From the NCBI RefSeq assembly GCF_000423105.1, contig NZ_AUHI01000010.1:1-64000 (forward strand): a stretch of DNA of 64,000 nt, written 5' to 3'. The position numbers and the translations under genes are program-made. The notes under the pieces were generated by a model. It saw only the letters and a program-made list of their open reading frames with translations, did no database searches and had not been told where the DNA came from. The DNA is from Halalkalibacillus halophilus DSM 18494 (lineage in GTDB: Bacteria; Bacillota; Bacilli; Bacillales; Alkalibacillaceae). Below are positions 1 through 8,639 of the stretch, in pieces (position 1 is the first letter of the stretch; the number at the start of each line of letters is the position of its first letter).

Positions 1-279
1 CATCTAAGGCAAATAAAGGAGCGTTTATACGACTTCTATGACAGCGTGAAGAAAGTAGGTATACCTGAATTCGAAAAAGCGATAGAAACCATTCAAAACT
101 GGCAAAAACAGATTATGAATAGTTTTGGTTATGAGCTTCACAATGGATACATTGAAGGGATTAATAACCAAACCAAAGTAATCAAACGAAATGCCTTTGG
201 ATTCCGACGCTTTGATCGCTTTCGCAAAAAGATTTTATTGCATCATCAATATAAACATATACAAGGACAAATGGCATAA
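1..279 (+). CDS. ISL3-family transposase, C-terminal part (5' end outside window)
   Basis: The frame is open from the first base (H-L-R-Q-I-K-E-R-L-Y) through a GTG at 46 to the stop at 279, so the gene is cut by the window edge and 46 is not its true start. The C-terminal block NGYIEGINNQTKVIKRNAFG followed by FRRFDRFRKKILL is the conserved end of the DDE transposase domain of ISL3 elements, including the late catalytic Glu (E of YIEGINN). The protein would catalyse cut-and-paste movement of the element. The visible 92 codons contain no frameshift; integrity of the rest cannot be judged. Confidence 0.85.
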   Translation, partial: HLRQIKERLYDFYDSVKKVGIPEFEKAIETIQNWQKQIMNSFGYELHNGYIEGINNQTKVIKRNAFGFRRFDRFRKKILLHHQYKHIQGQMA

Positions 280-325
280 ATTAGGAGTGCTCCTAAGAGA
301 GCACCCCAACATTTGACTTAGAACC
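1..325 (+). mobile_element. 3' end of an ISL3-family insertion sequence
   Basis: The window opens inside an IS. A transposase reading frame runs from base 1 to its stop at 279, followed by a small hairpin (arms 287-292 and 299-304). At 302-325 there is a terminal sequence reading, outwards, CACCCCAACATTTGACTTAGAACC. Such an end, close to GGTTCTnnGTCAAATGTTGGGG when read inwards, is typical of ISL3-type elements in Firmicutes. The left end and most of the transposase lie outside the window, so I cannot say whether the element is intact. ISL3 elements usually duplicate 8 bp of target; the candidate right copy begins at 326. Confidence 0.75.
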
Positions 326-361
326 TTATTATGACAAGGTTATTAAGAAGGTAGAGTAGAC

Positions 362-407
362 CTGCACAATAGTTGATTATTATGTGTGAAACAACGAAGT
401 TGTGCAG
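362..407. repeat. Imperfect inverted repeat between the IS end and exoA
   Basis: CTGCACAA at 362-369 is matched by its exact complement TTGTGCAG at 400-407. A second block (GTTG against CAAC) extends the pairing inside, giving about 12 pairs around an internal loop. No long T-run follows on either strand, so it is a poor terminator. The rest of 326-479 shows nothing I can name. It may be the remnant of a mobile element end or a transcript hairpin downstream of exoA. Confidence 0.4.
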
Positions 408-479
408 ATAAATCCTATTTAGTTAGGAAGCAAAAGCTTGGAAAATATAATGAGGAATTTATGTGAAACGTAATGGGAT

Positions 480-1235
480 TCATAGATTTAACTTCATTTT
501 TATTGGACAATGATCACTACCAAACACTTGATGGTCGACATTGAAATCTACCAGCTTATCTTCAAGTCTAGTGGATACTAAAAAGTAATCAATTCTCCAT
601 CCGATATTACGTTCGCGCACTGTTTTCATGTAAGACCACCATGTAAATAAATCATCACGTTCTGGATAGAAATATCGAAGAACATCAATATATCCTGTTG
701 CAAGTATATTATCCATTTTGCTCCGTTCTTCATACGTGAACCCAGAATTGCCTTTATTACTTTTATCATTTTTAACATCCAAGGATTGGTGTGCTACATT
801 TAAATCTCCACAGATTATGACGGGTTTTTTCTCTTCTAATTGTTTTATATACTGATAGATCGCTTCTTCCCACTCGATCCTTAAAGGTAATCGATCTAGT
901 GATCTTTGGGAATTTGGTGTATATACATTTAATAGATAAAATGATTCGAATTCTAATCCTAGTACTCTACCCTCTATACTTGCAAGTTCATGAAAGTCAG
1001 GTATAAATGTGGAGACCGGTTTTTGTTTAGAGAAAACGGCTGTACCTGAATATCCTTTACGTTCAGCATAATTAAAATATTGATAATATCCGTCTAGTTC
1101 TAGATTTATTTGACCTTCCTGAAGCTTTATTTCCTGTACAGCAAAGATATCCGCATTTTCATTATGAAAATAGTCTAAAAATCCTTTTCTAACACAGGCA
1201 CGTAGTCCATTTACGTTCCAAGATATAAGTTTCAT
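480..1235 (-). CDS. exoA: Exodeoxyribonuclease III / AP endonuclease
   Basis: A 251-residue enzyme of the exonuclease III family, which incises DNA at abasic sites and removes 3' blocking groups in base excision repair. The order of catalytic blocks is clear: MKLISWNVNGLRA at the N-terminus, AVQEIKL with the metal-binding Glu, the NVYTPNS block, ICGDLNVAHQ with the Asp and Asn, TWWSYM and RIDYFLVS, and the terminal GSDHCPI with the catalytic Asp-His pair. The length is normal for Bacillus ExoA. The gene lies 24 bp downstream of the ytfP homologue on the same strand, so the two may be co-transcribed. Confidence 0.95.
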   Translation of the reverse strand: MKLISWNVNGLRACVRKGFLDYFHNENADIFAVQEIKLQEGQINLELDGYYQYFNYAERKGYSGTAVFSKQKPVSTFIPDFHELASIEGRVLGLEFESFYLLNVYTPNSQRSLDRLPLRIEWEEAIYQYIKQLEEKKPVIICGDLNVAHQSLDVKNDKSNKGNSGFTYEERSKMDNILATGYIDVLRYFYPERDDLFTWWSYMKTVRERNIGWRIDYFLVSTRLEDKLVDFNVDHQVFGSDHCPIKMKLNL

Positions 1236-1259
1236 TTAAACATACAGCTCCATTAAAAT

Positions 1260-2537
1260 TTATTTATTTGATAATGCTTTCCATGCTGCATTCATCCCAG
1301 CAACATGCCCCGTGGAAAATGCTGCGGTAATATTAAATCCACCAGTGTATCCGTGTATATCTAAGATTTCTCCACAAAAATAGAGCCTGTCCATTAATTT
1401 GGATGCCATTTCATTTGGGACAATTTCTTTTAATGAAATTCCTCCACCAGTAATAAATGCTTTTTCGATGGATAAAGTACCGTTTAGTTTGAAAGAAAAA
1501 TGTTTTAGTTTGTTTACAAAATCAATCACTTTTCTTTTTTCTAAGTGATGGTATGTTTGCATGGGACTTAAATCAGCAAGGTCAAATAAGTGCAACAAAT
1601 AACGCTCAGGCACTAATTCTTTCCAAGCTTGTTTAATGGATTTATTGGGGTTATTTTTAGATTGTTCTAGTAGCCATTGGGTTAATTCATCTTCTGAACG
1701 GTCAGGAAATGTATCTATTTCACATGTAATAGTGTCTACATTAAATTGGTCAAGTGCTTTCACTACATATTGGCTTAATCGTAAGGCGGCCGGACCTGAT
1801 ACACCTTGATGGGTGAATATTAGATCCCACCTGTGGGTCTTTATTGGTTTACCATTGGGTTTAAAAGCGGTTATGGAAACGTCCCTCAGTGATATTCCTT
1901 GTAGGTCTCTATTCACAATGAAAGGTTCATTTGATGTCATGGGTACTTCTGTTGGGTATAGTTTGGTGATGGTGTGTCCTGCCTTTTTCGCCCATGCATA
2001 TCCTTGTCCTTCACTACCAGTATGGGGAACCGATTTTCCACCAGCGGCAATAACCACACAGGAGGTATTTATTTTTTCATGACCATCGACTGTTATTTGA
2101 TGTAGTTCATCCCCATAATGAACTGCGTCTACTTTTGCTTCCATCAACGTATCGATGTTATAACGGTCAAGTTCTTTTAATAATGTTTGAACAACCGTTT
2201 TTGCGCTATCACTAACCGGAAACATTCTACCTTTATCCTCTTCTTTCAAATTCACTCCAAGTGATTCAAAGTAATCGATAATTGATTGGTTGTTGAAAGT
2301 TGAAAAAGGACTATATAAAAAACGCCCGTTTCCCGGAATATGATCTATGAGTTCTTCATCGGGAAGCACATTGGTGACATTGCAACGGCCACCACCACTA
2401 ATTGCTAGCTTCCTCCCTAATTTCTTACCTTTTTCAATTAATAAAGTTTTTGCACCATTCTGGCCAGCTGTAATTGCTGCCATTAAACCAGAGGGTCCTC
2501 CTCCAATTACGACTACATCATATTTCAAAGGATTCAT
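1260..2537 (-). CDS. ytfP: HI0933/BaiN-type FAD-dependent oxidoreductase (YtfP)
   Basis: A flavoprotein of about 425 residues starting YDVVVIGGGPSGLMAAITAG, the dinucleotide-binding fold for FAD. GGRCNVTN early in the chain and the C-terminal FCGEILDIHGYTGGFNITAAFSTG block are signatures of the HI0933 family. The frame stays open to 2666, but the family N-terminus and an AAAGGA motif point to the ATG at 2537; the upstream 43 codons have no family resemblance. The substrate in Bacillus is not known to me. The gene is divergent from the murJ homologue, as ytfP and ytgP are in B. subtilis, and sits just upstream of exoA. Confidence 0.9.
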   Translation of the reverse strand: MNPLKYDVVVIGGGPSGLMAAITAGQNGAKTLLIEKGKKLGRKLAISGGGRCNVTNVLPDEELIDHIPGNGRFLYSPFSTFNNQSIIDYFESLGVNLKEEDKGRMFPVSDSAKTVVQTLLKELDRYNIDTLMEAKVDAVHYGDELHQITVDGHEKINTSCVVIAAGGKSVPHTGSEGQGYAWAKKAGHTITKLYPTEVPMTSNEPFIVNRDLQGISLRDVSITAFKPNGKPIKTHRWDLIFTHQGVSGPAALRLSQYVVKALDQFNVDTITCEIDTFPDRSEDELTQWLLEQSKNNPNKSIKQAWKELVPERYLLHLFDLADLSPMQTYHHLEKRKVIDFVNKLKHFSFKLNGTLSIEKAFITGGGISLKEIVPNEMASKLMDRLYFCGEILDIHGYTGGFNITAAFSTGHVAGMNAAWKALSNK

Positions 2538-2616
2538 TTCCTTTCTATTGGTTAATTGTCTTCTATTGTATGATAAAATAAATGAGGAGAAATGAACAAC
2601 TATAGAAGGTGAAAAA

Positions 2617-4236
2617 ATGTCGAATTCAAATATTATGAGAGGCACCATGATGTTAACAGGTGCCAATTTTTTATCAAAAGTACTTGGAATCTTATATGTG
2701 ATTCCTTTTTATGCACTTGTAGGAGAAACGGGTGGAGCTTTATTTCAATATGCTTATACACCTTATATGATATTTATTAGTATAGCAACTTTAGGCATCC
2801 CACTTGCCATGTCTAAATTCGTGTCTAAATATCATGCGTTAGGTGACTACCAGACGAAAGAAGCTATGTTTAAGTCCGGTATGTTATTAATGTTAGTCAT
2901 GGGTGTCGTATGCTTTTTAATTATGTTTTTTACTGCCGGACTTCTTGCTAATTTTGTTGTTCCTAGTGAACAGCTGTCTAATAGTGTAGAAGATGTAAAA
3001 TTCGTTATTCAGATGGTAAGTTTTGCGTTGATCGTCATTCCACCAATGAGCTTGGTAAGAGGTTATTTTCAAGGTCATGAGTCAATGGGGCCAACAGCTG
3101 TATCAGTAGTTGTGGAACAGGTTGTACGAATTGTATTCTTACTAGCAGCAGCTTATATGGTCCTTCATGTATTTCAAGGGACGGTCTCATTAGCGGTTGG
3201 ACTAGCTACATTTGCAGCATTTGTCGGAGCTTTAGCTTCAGCAGTGATTTTAGCAGGATACTATAAAAGAAGAAAACCTTATATCGATGAGGAACTTGCT
3301 ACTGTAGCTGGGGAAGATCCAAAGTTATCTAAAAAGCAAATGTATATTGAAATGTTAACGTACGCAGGTCCATTCATATTAGTAGGTATTGCAACGCCAC
3401 TATATCAGTTTGTTGATACATTAACATTTAACCGTGCGATGACCTCAATTGGTCAAGGAGAAATGTCAGAAGAATTATTATCAGTTATTGTCCTTTATGG
3501 GCATAAGTTAGCAATTATTCCGGTAACAATTGCTACTGGGCTCGCTTTAGCAGTGCTACCAGCAATCACACGTGCTTTTACAGAAGATAACCCAAAACAA
3601 TATAATAGCTATATCAATCAAGCTCTGCTTATTATATTCTTATTAATCTTACCTGCTGTAGTTGGTTTATCACTATTGTCAGATCAAGCGTATGGTACTT
3701 TTTATAGTATTGATTCCATTAGCTATGCAGGTCCATTGTTAGGATACTATGCTCCTATTGCCCTGTTCTTTGCGTTATTTACAGTAACTGCGGCAATTTT
3801 ACAAGGGTTAAATAAGCAGAATTTTGCAGTGATTAGTTTAGCAATCGGTTTATTTGTCAAAATTACATTTAATATGCCACTCATTACACAGTTTGGAGCT
3901 ACAGGTGCTGTTTTAGCAACTGGACTTGCTGTAGGCTCAGCTAGCATTTTAAATTTGATTGTAATTTACAGAGTGACACGTTTTGATTTAAAAGCATTAA
4001 CGAAGAAGTTGCTTTTAATTATCATTTTAGCAATAGTAATGGGTGCAATAGTAGTACTTGTAAGGTCTTCTGTGGGCTTATTATTTGATGAGTTGTCGAA
4101 GATGATGGTCTTTACACAATTAGTTACTTCTGTTGTGATTGGCGGATATGTTTATCTATGGCTTGCTTACAAGACAACATTACTAGAACGTTTACTTGGA
4201 GAGCGAGTGAAGAAAATCTCGAAAATATTTATTTAA
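2617..4236 (+). CDS. murJ: MurJ-type lipid II flippase (YtgP)
   Basis: A polytopic membrane protein of 539 residues with roughly 14 hydrophobic segments and no soluble domain, belonging to the MOP/MurJ-SpoVB family. It begins IMRGTMMLTGANFLSKVLGI, the usual first helix of this family, and has the Arg-rich turn MSLVRGYFQG that is typical of polysaccharide flippases. B. subtilis YtgP was shown to be MurJ, which flips lipid II across the membrane for peptidoglycan synthesis. The start has a GAAGGTG ribosome-binding site. The pseudouridine synthase gene follows after 13 bp, suggesting an operon. SpoVB-like paralogues exist in Bacilli; the ytfP neighbourhood favours YtgP. Confidence 0.88.
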   Translation: MSNSNIMRGTMMLTGANFLSKVLGILYVIPFYALVGETGGALFQYAYTPYMIFISIATLGIPLAMSKFVSKYHALGDYQTKEAMFKSGMLLMLVMGVVCFLIMFFTAGLLANFVVPSEQLSNSVEDVKFVIQMVSFALIVIPPMSLVRGYFQGHESMGPTAVSVVVEQVVRIVFLLAAAYMVLHVFQGTVSLAVGLATFAAFVGALASAVILAGYYKRRKPYIDEELATVAGEDPKLSKKQMYIEMLTYAGPFILVGIATPLYQFVDTLTFNRAMTSIGQGEMSEELLSVIVLYGHKLAIIPVTIATGLALAVLPAITRAFTEDNPKQYNSYINQALLIIFLLILPAVVGLSLLSDQAYGTFYSIDSISYAGPLLGYYAPIALFFALFTVTAAILQGLNKQNFAVISLAIGLFVKITFNMPLITQFGATGAVLATGLAVGSASILNLIVIYRVTRFDLKALTKKLLLIIILAIVMGAIVVLVRSSVGLLFDELSKMMVFTQLVTSVVIGGYVYLWLAYKTTLLERLLGERVKKISKIFI

Positions 4237-4249
4237 ATTAGGTGATTAG

Positions 4250-4969
4250 ATGAGACTGGATAAATTACTTGCTAACGAAGGCTTTGGTTCAAGGAAAGAT
4301 GTGAAGAAGTTAATAAAAAAAGGTGGCGTTCATATTGATGGGAAGGTTGTAAAAGATTCTTCTGCTCATGTTGATCCCATAAATTCAGAGGTTGTTGTAC
4401 AAGGCATACCAATAGAATACCGTGAATATGTTTATATTATGCTAAATAAACCACAAGGAGTATTATCAGCTACAAAGGATGCAAAAGATCCATGTGTAAC
4501 AGATCTAATTGATCCTTCGTACGATAAATTTGATTTATTCCCTGTAGGAAGGCTTGATAAGGACACAGAAGGACTAATTTTATTAACGAACGATGGAGTA
4601 CTTAACCATCGTCTGACATCACCAAAGAAAAATGTAACGAAACAATACTATGCTGAAATAAATGGAGAAGTAACCGAGCAAGATGTTGAACAATTCAAAA
4701 AAGGGATTACCTTAGATGATGGATATGTGACCAAGCCTGCAGAATTAATAATTTTAAATTCTCACAAGGACTATTCCGAAGTAGAAGTTATTATTTCGGA
4801 AGGGAAGTTCCATCAAATTAAGCGAATGTTTCAAGCACTAGGAAAAGAAGTATTGTATTTGAACAGGTTACGCATTGGTAGCTTAGTGATTGATGAGGAG
4901 TTACCACTTGAAGGATTTAGAGAACTAACTTCGGAAGAGTATGAAGCTTTAAGTATGGATGAAGATTGA
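4250..4969 (+). CDS. ytzG: RsuA/RluB-family rRNA pseudouridine synthase (YtzG-like)
   Basis: A 239-residue enzyme. Residues 1-48 form an S4 RNA-binding domain (MRLDKLLANEGFGSRKDVKK), followed by the synthase fold with the catalytic block FPVGRLDKDTEGLILLTNDG, in which Asp103 is the nucleophile. The closing blocks EGKFHQIKRMF and YLNRLRIGSL are also family features. It should isomerise a uridine in ribosomal RNA; RsuA-like members act on 16S rRNA, but the exact site cannot be read from sequence. It follows murJ by 13 bp, as ytzG follows ytgP in B. subtilis. Confidence 0.88.
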   Translation: MRLDKLLANEGFGSRKDVKKLIKKGGVHIDGKVVKDSSAHVDPINSEVVVQGIPIEYREYVYIMLNKPQGVLSATKDAKDPCVTDLIDPSYDKFDLFPVGRLDKDTEGLILLTNDGVLNHRLTSPKKNVTKQYYAEINGEVTEQDVEQFKKGITLDDGYVTKPAELIILNSHKDYSEVEVIISEGKFHQIKRMFQALGKEVLYLNRLRIGSLVIDEELPLEGFRELTSEEYEALSMDED

Positions 4970-5075
4970 CGAAGCTGTCATGAAATATTTTTTAAATAAT
5001 CAGAAATAACATAAAATCTTGTCGATCTTGTAGTACAATATAAGTACAAAATAAAGAAAGAGAAGTGATGATTGC

Positions 5076-5642
5076 ATGGCTGACGATGCCCATTATTTCA
5101 TTGGGGTTCCCATACCATCTGATAGAGCTAAGAAATTGAGACATTGGCAACAAGCTGTAAAACCATTTGTACACTATAAGACATGGATTCATGGGGAAGA
5201 TTTCCATATTACACTTAAATTCTTAGGATCTGTTTCAGAAGAAAAACTTGAAGAAATTAAATATTTCCTAGGAAATATATCTAACTTTCACTCGATGTTG
5301 TTAGAGGTTGATGGAATCGATTTTTTCGGTAAAGAAAAGCAACCTCGTGTCATGTATGGAGTTGTCAAGGAACATCACACATTGTCTAATCTTAAGGAAT
5401 TCATTGAGCGAGAATGTGAAAAGATTGGGTTTGGTCGCGAACTAAGACCGTATAAACCGCACATAACTCTTGCGAAAAAATGGGAAAAGAAGCAATTATA
5501 TATATCCAATGGCCAATTAGCTTCAAAAATTAAGGTGGATACTAATTTTACTTTTGAAGCTGATTCCATAAACATATATCAAGTGCATCCTGAGAAAATA
5601 CCAAAATATGAAGTTGTTCATACGATTACATTGCCATCGTGA
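5076..5642 (+). CDS. thpR: RNA 2',3'-cyclic phosphodiesterase ThpR (YtlP)
   Basis: A 188-residue member of the 2H phosphoesterase superfamily. The two diagnostic motifs are visible: FHITLKFLG near residue 46 and PHITLAKKW near residue 130, each providing one catalytic His and Thr. The family opens cyclic 2',3'-phosphates at RNA ends; it was formerly annotated as 2'-5' RNA ligase. The start FIGVPIP block (residues 8-14) is usual for the family. It leads the ytlP-ytlQ pair; the next gene begins 10 bp after its stop. Confidence 0.9.
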   Translation: MADDAHYFIGVPIPSDRAKKLRHWQQAVKPFVHYKTWIHGEDFHITLKFLGSVSEEKLEEIKYFLGNISNFHSMLLEVDGIDFFGKEKQPRVMYGVVKEHHTLSNLKEFIERECEKIGFGRELRPYKPHITLAKKWEKKQLYISNGQLASKIKVDTNFTFEADSINIYQVHPEKIPKYEVVHTITLPS

Positions 5643-5652
5643 GGTGATAGAA

Positions 5653-6552
5653 GTGGCACAATTAATTAAATTGCAAGATTATATATCTAGATATCAAAAT
5701 GATATTTTTCGTTACCCTAGCCAGTTTATTCGATTAAAAAAGGAAAATTATAAAGGGGTATTGAATCAGTGGGAGCAAGACAAGGATCAGCTAACTTTGG
5801 AAGCTGAGCGGGACGATTGGTTTGAAGAAGATAAAGAAAGTAAACTCAAGCGATTTTTTCAGCGGAAGAAACCACCAGAAGAAGAAGAGGTGGTAACAGA
5901 GCCGATTCCGAATTCAGAACTTGAATTAAAGCAAGCTTTCTTGAATCAAATCTTTGATTTTCAATTAAAATGGGCTTCGAGTACGTTACAAGAAGTTTCT
6001 TTTTTAGATCAATATTATTCGACAAATGCTACGTTAAAATACTTTTTAACACGATTTCCAGACACATTTTTAGTTATGTATGAACCATTATTTAAAATTC
6101 AAAAAGCATTAATTGAAGTGGAGGTAGTAATTGTAACTCCGACTTCGGTTTTGTGTATTTCAATTTTACCTGAGGAAGAGGTAACCTATGACTCGTTGGA
6201 TCAACGAAAATGGGTGAAAAATAAAAACCAACAAAAAACCAACATAGTTAACCCTAATATTAGTTTGAATCGAATGGCAAATACGGTGGAAAGTATTCTC
6301 AATCAGCAGGAAGTCGATTTTCCCGTTCACCGGATTTTGTTGGCTAGAGATGCCTTTATAAAAGCTCAAACAAGTTCGAAGCACACGACATATGTGGATC
6401 GTAGCAACTATGAATATTGGTTTGAAAAACAGCGTAAAGAACAAACACCATTAAAGCACCAACAACTAAAGGCTGCTGGTGCTTTGTTAGAATATACTCA
6501 GGTGACCTCTATTAAGCGTCCCGAGTGGGAAAGTGTTAGTGACGATTTTTAA
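5653..6552 (+). CDS. ytlQ: YtlQ-like protein with NERD-related region
   Basis: About 299 residues, taken to start at GTG 5653 (MAQLIKLQDYISRY) because GAGGTGATAGAA sits just before it and the longer frame would begin inside thpR. No signal peptide or membrane segment is seen. Residues 60-85 are highly charged. From about residue 140 the pattern VEVVIVTPTSVLCISI, then a conserved-looking WVKN and an arginine/asparagine-containing segment, resembles NERD (nuclease-related) domains, though the match is by eye. Function is unknown. Its 3' end overlaps the convergent EAL gene by 17 bp. Position after thpR supports orthology to B. subtilis ytlQ. Confidence 0.65.
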   Translation: MAQLIKLQDYISRYQNDIFRYPSQFIRLKKENYKGVLNQWEQDKDQLTLEAERDDWFEEDKESKLKRFFQRKKPPEEEEVVTEPIPNSELELKQAFLNQIFDFQLKWASSTLQEVSFLDQYYSTNATLKYFLTRFPDTFLVMYEPLFKIQKALIEVEVVIVTPTSVLCISILPEEEVTYDSLDQRKWVKNKNQQKTNIVNPNISLNRMANTVESILNQQEVDFPVHRILLARDAFIKAQTSSKHTTYVDRSNYEYWFEKQRKEQTPLKHQQLKAAGALLEYTQVTSIKRPEWESVSDDF

Positions 6553-7570
6553 CAGACGAATCGTGAATGGCATCTTTCGAAGGTTTACCTAAATAGTACC
6601 CTTGTGCCAAATCAATTCCTTTATTTTTAAGCCAAAGCAGTTCTTGTTCCGTTTCAATGCCTTCAGCTAAGGTAATTATATTTAATTTTTCACCTAATTG
6701 GATTGCTTGGTAAATAAACGCTTCACTTTCAGGACGCTCATAACAACGATCTACATAACTACGATCAATCTTAATGATATCTGGCTTCAGTTTCGTTAAC
6801 ATTTCTAAATTATTAAAACCAGACCCGACGTCATCCAATGCGACTCTCATGCCTGAACTCTGGTATTTTTCTAGAATTGTTTTTAAGTGATCTGTATCAT
6901 TTATTTGTTCTGTTTCCACAACTTCAAAAATAAGTTCATCCTGTGAAACGTTATGTTCCTCCACAATGGAAAAGGTGTGTTGTAAACAAAAATCTGCGTT
7001 GTAAATGGAAGAAGGTAAGAAGTTAATAAAGCAATGTAACCCCGGTCCAATTCTTTCAACTTTTGTTTCAATAGCAAGCTTTCGTGCACGCTGATCTAAA
7101 TAAGAATGTAATCCTGATTCGTCAGCAAACCGAAATAGTTTTCCTGGAGAAACATCACTCGTAGTTGTTCTAAGTAGAGACTCGTACCCGTATAAATTAT
7201 TTTTTTGTAGGTCAAAAATTGGTTGAATATGTGTTTCGAATTGTTCGTTTTTAATAATTTCGACTAATTCTGGATTCAATGCTCTATGATATAAGTGGTA
7301 AATGGTAAGGTGTGTTGGTCTTTCCATTTCTAAACGATTCGTTAAACGAACCCACTCGTTTCCGTACCCTTTATCTATAAAAAGTTTCAGTAATGGAGTT
7401 ATTTGATCTACGTCATTATAATGAATCGATAAAAAATTTCCATTTTTATAGAAGTTCTCATTGTCTTTCTTTTCAATTAGTTTAAAAGATTCGTTGCCGT
7501 TGTGGATATTTAAATATCCTTCTTCAAGTAAAGGGGACACTGTTCCACAGTAATTACATAATGCTTGCAT
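6536..7570 (-). CDS. EAL-domain c-di-GMP phosphodiesterase
   Basis: A 344-residue protein. The N-terminal hundred residues are unassigned and carry a CNYC pair at residues 5-8. Residues 100-335 form an EAL domain, which hydrolyses cyclic di-GMP to pGpG. The signature is ESLLR at 130-134 rather than EALLR, and all other catalytic positions look intact: N183, E216, the D246-D247 pair, K267, E303 and Q323. It is therefore likely active. There is no membrane segment or GGDEF domain. The ATG at 7570 has GGAG eight bases upstream; an in-frame GTG lies at 7579. It is inserted between ytlQ and ytlR, running opposite to both, which I do not recall from B. subtilis. Confidence 0.88.
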   Translation of the reverse strand: MQALCNYCGTVSPLLEEGYLNIHNGNESFKLIEKKDNENFYKNGNFLSIHYNDVDQITPLLKLFIDKGYGNEWVRLTNRLEMERPTHLTIYHLYHRALNPELVEIIKNEQFETHIQPIFDLQKNNLYGYESLLRTTTSDVSPGKLFRFADESGLHSYLDQRARKLAIETKVERIGPGLHCFINFLPSSIYNADFCLQHTFSIVEEHNVSQDELIFEVVETEQINDTDHLKTILEKYQSSGMRVALDDVGSGFNNLEMLTKLKPDIIKIDRSYVDRCYERPESEAFIYQAIQLGEKLNIITLAEGIETEQELLWLKNKGIDLAQGYYLGKPSKDAIHDSSVKNRH

Positions 7571-7618
7571 ACTATGCACTCCATTCTGTTTTGTAAAATA
7601 TTAAAGGAGAACGCTTCC

Positions 7619-8548
7619 ATGTATATATTTATAATTAACCCTGTTGCAGGTAATAAATTAGGTGAAATGATTTATAAACGTTTCATGAATGCGCATCCTG
7701 AACTTCAATCTAATAGTTCTGTCTATTATACTACTAAATCTGACGAGGCGATACTATTAACTAAGCAAATAGTCTCAGAACACAGAGGGAAAATAAAAGT
7801 TCTGATTATTATTGGTGGTGATGGTACTTTTTATGAAGTAATAAATGGTCTTACTTCTGAAGATGAAATTCTATTAGCTTTTGTTCCTGCGGGTTCTGGT
7901 AATGACTTTGCTCGAGGTAATCAGATGTCTTTAAATGGATTTAAACAAATAGAAACAATAGTCCAGGAACATCAGCTTCACCCATATTGGTTTGGAGAAT
8001 ACCGTGTTGATAAAGAAGAAAACCAGACTCCTAAACGGTTTGCAACAAGTATGGGCTTTGGTTTTGATGCGGAAGTGGCTTCTTTTGTAAATCAATCAAA
8101 ATGGAAATCGCGCTTAAATGCTTGGAAGTTAACACCTTTAATTTATGTTTTAGGATTAATCACTAACTTATTTATATATAGCCCAAAGGACCTAAAACTA
8201 AACCTTGATGGTCAAATTCTTTCTAAAGAGGATGTTTGGATGATCACCGTTAGTAATCATCCCTATTTTGGTGGTGGAATGAAAATTGCGCCAGAGGCCA
8301 AAGTGAATGGCGAGTATTTTACAGTAACGATCGTAAATAAAATAGCTCGTTTAAAAGTATTCATTCTTTTTATTACTGTATTCTTTGGGTTACATACGCG
8401 ATTAAAAGAGGTAGAAACCTATCAAGCACGTGTGATTAGCGTTGAATCTGATGAAGCTATTCCCTTTCAAGTGGATGGCTTTACAAGTTCCACTTATTAT
8501 TCTCATATAAAGAAAGGAATTAAAGCTACGTATATAGTAAAAAAATAA
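7619..8548 (+). CDS. ytlR: Diacylglycerol kinase family lipid kinase (YtlR)
   Basis: A 309-residue soluble kinase of the DAGK catalytic family. The N-terminus IFIINPVAGN, the nucleotide-binding loop IIGGDGTFYEVINGL and AFVPAGSGNDFARG are the family signatures, and the C-terminal half contains the expected AP-EAKVNGEYF and PFQVDGF blocks. It should phosphorylate a lipid substrate using ATP; whether that is diacylglycerol or another lipid cannot be told. The ATG at 7619 has AAAGGAGA eight bases upstream. The start region of the divergent EAL gene is only 48 bp away. Confidence 0.88.
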   Translation: MYIFIINPVAGNKLGEMIYKRFMNAHPELQSNSSVYYTTKSDEAILLTKQIVSEHRGKIKVLIIIGGDGTFYEVINGLTSEDEILLAFVPAGSGNDFARGNQMSLNGFKQIETIVQEHQLHPYWFGEYRVDKEENQTPKRFATSMGFGFDAEVASFVNQSKWKSRLNAWKLTPLIYVLGLITNLFIYSPKDLKLNLDGQILSKEDVWMITVSNHPYFGGGMKIAPEAKVNGEYFTVTIVNKIARLKVFILFITVFFGLHTRLKEVETYQARVISVESDEAIPFQVDGFTSSTYYSHIKKGIKATYIVKK

Positions 8549-8639
8549 AATATGCGATGTTCCCTTGAAACGAACATCATAAATACGTTATTCTAATTTA
8601 GTCTGACTAATCAAATTTGATTGAAAGAAGGTGAGATGG

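Noticed and set aside
8556..8578. Terminator after ytlR (GATGTTC/GAACATC hairpin)
   Set aside because: There is a 7-bp stem but no T-run on the plus strand, so I do not call it.
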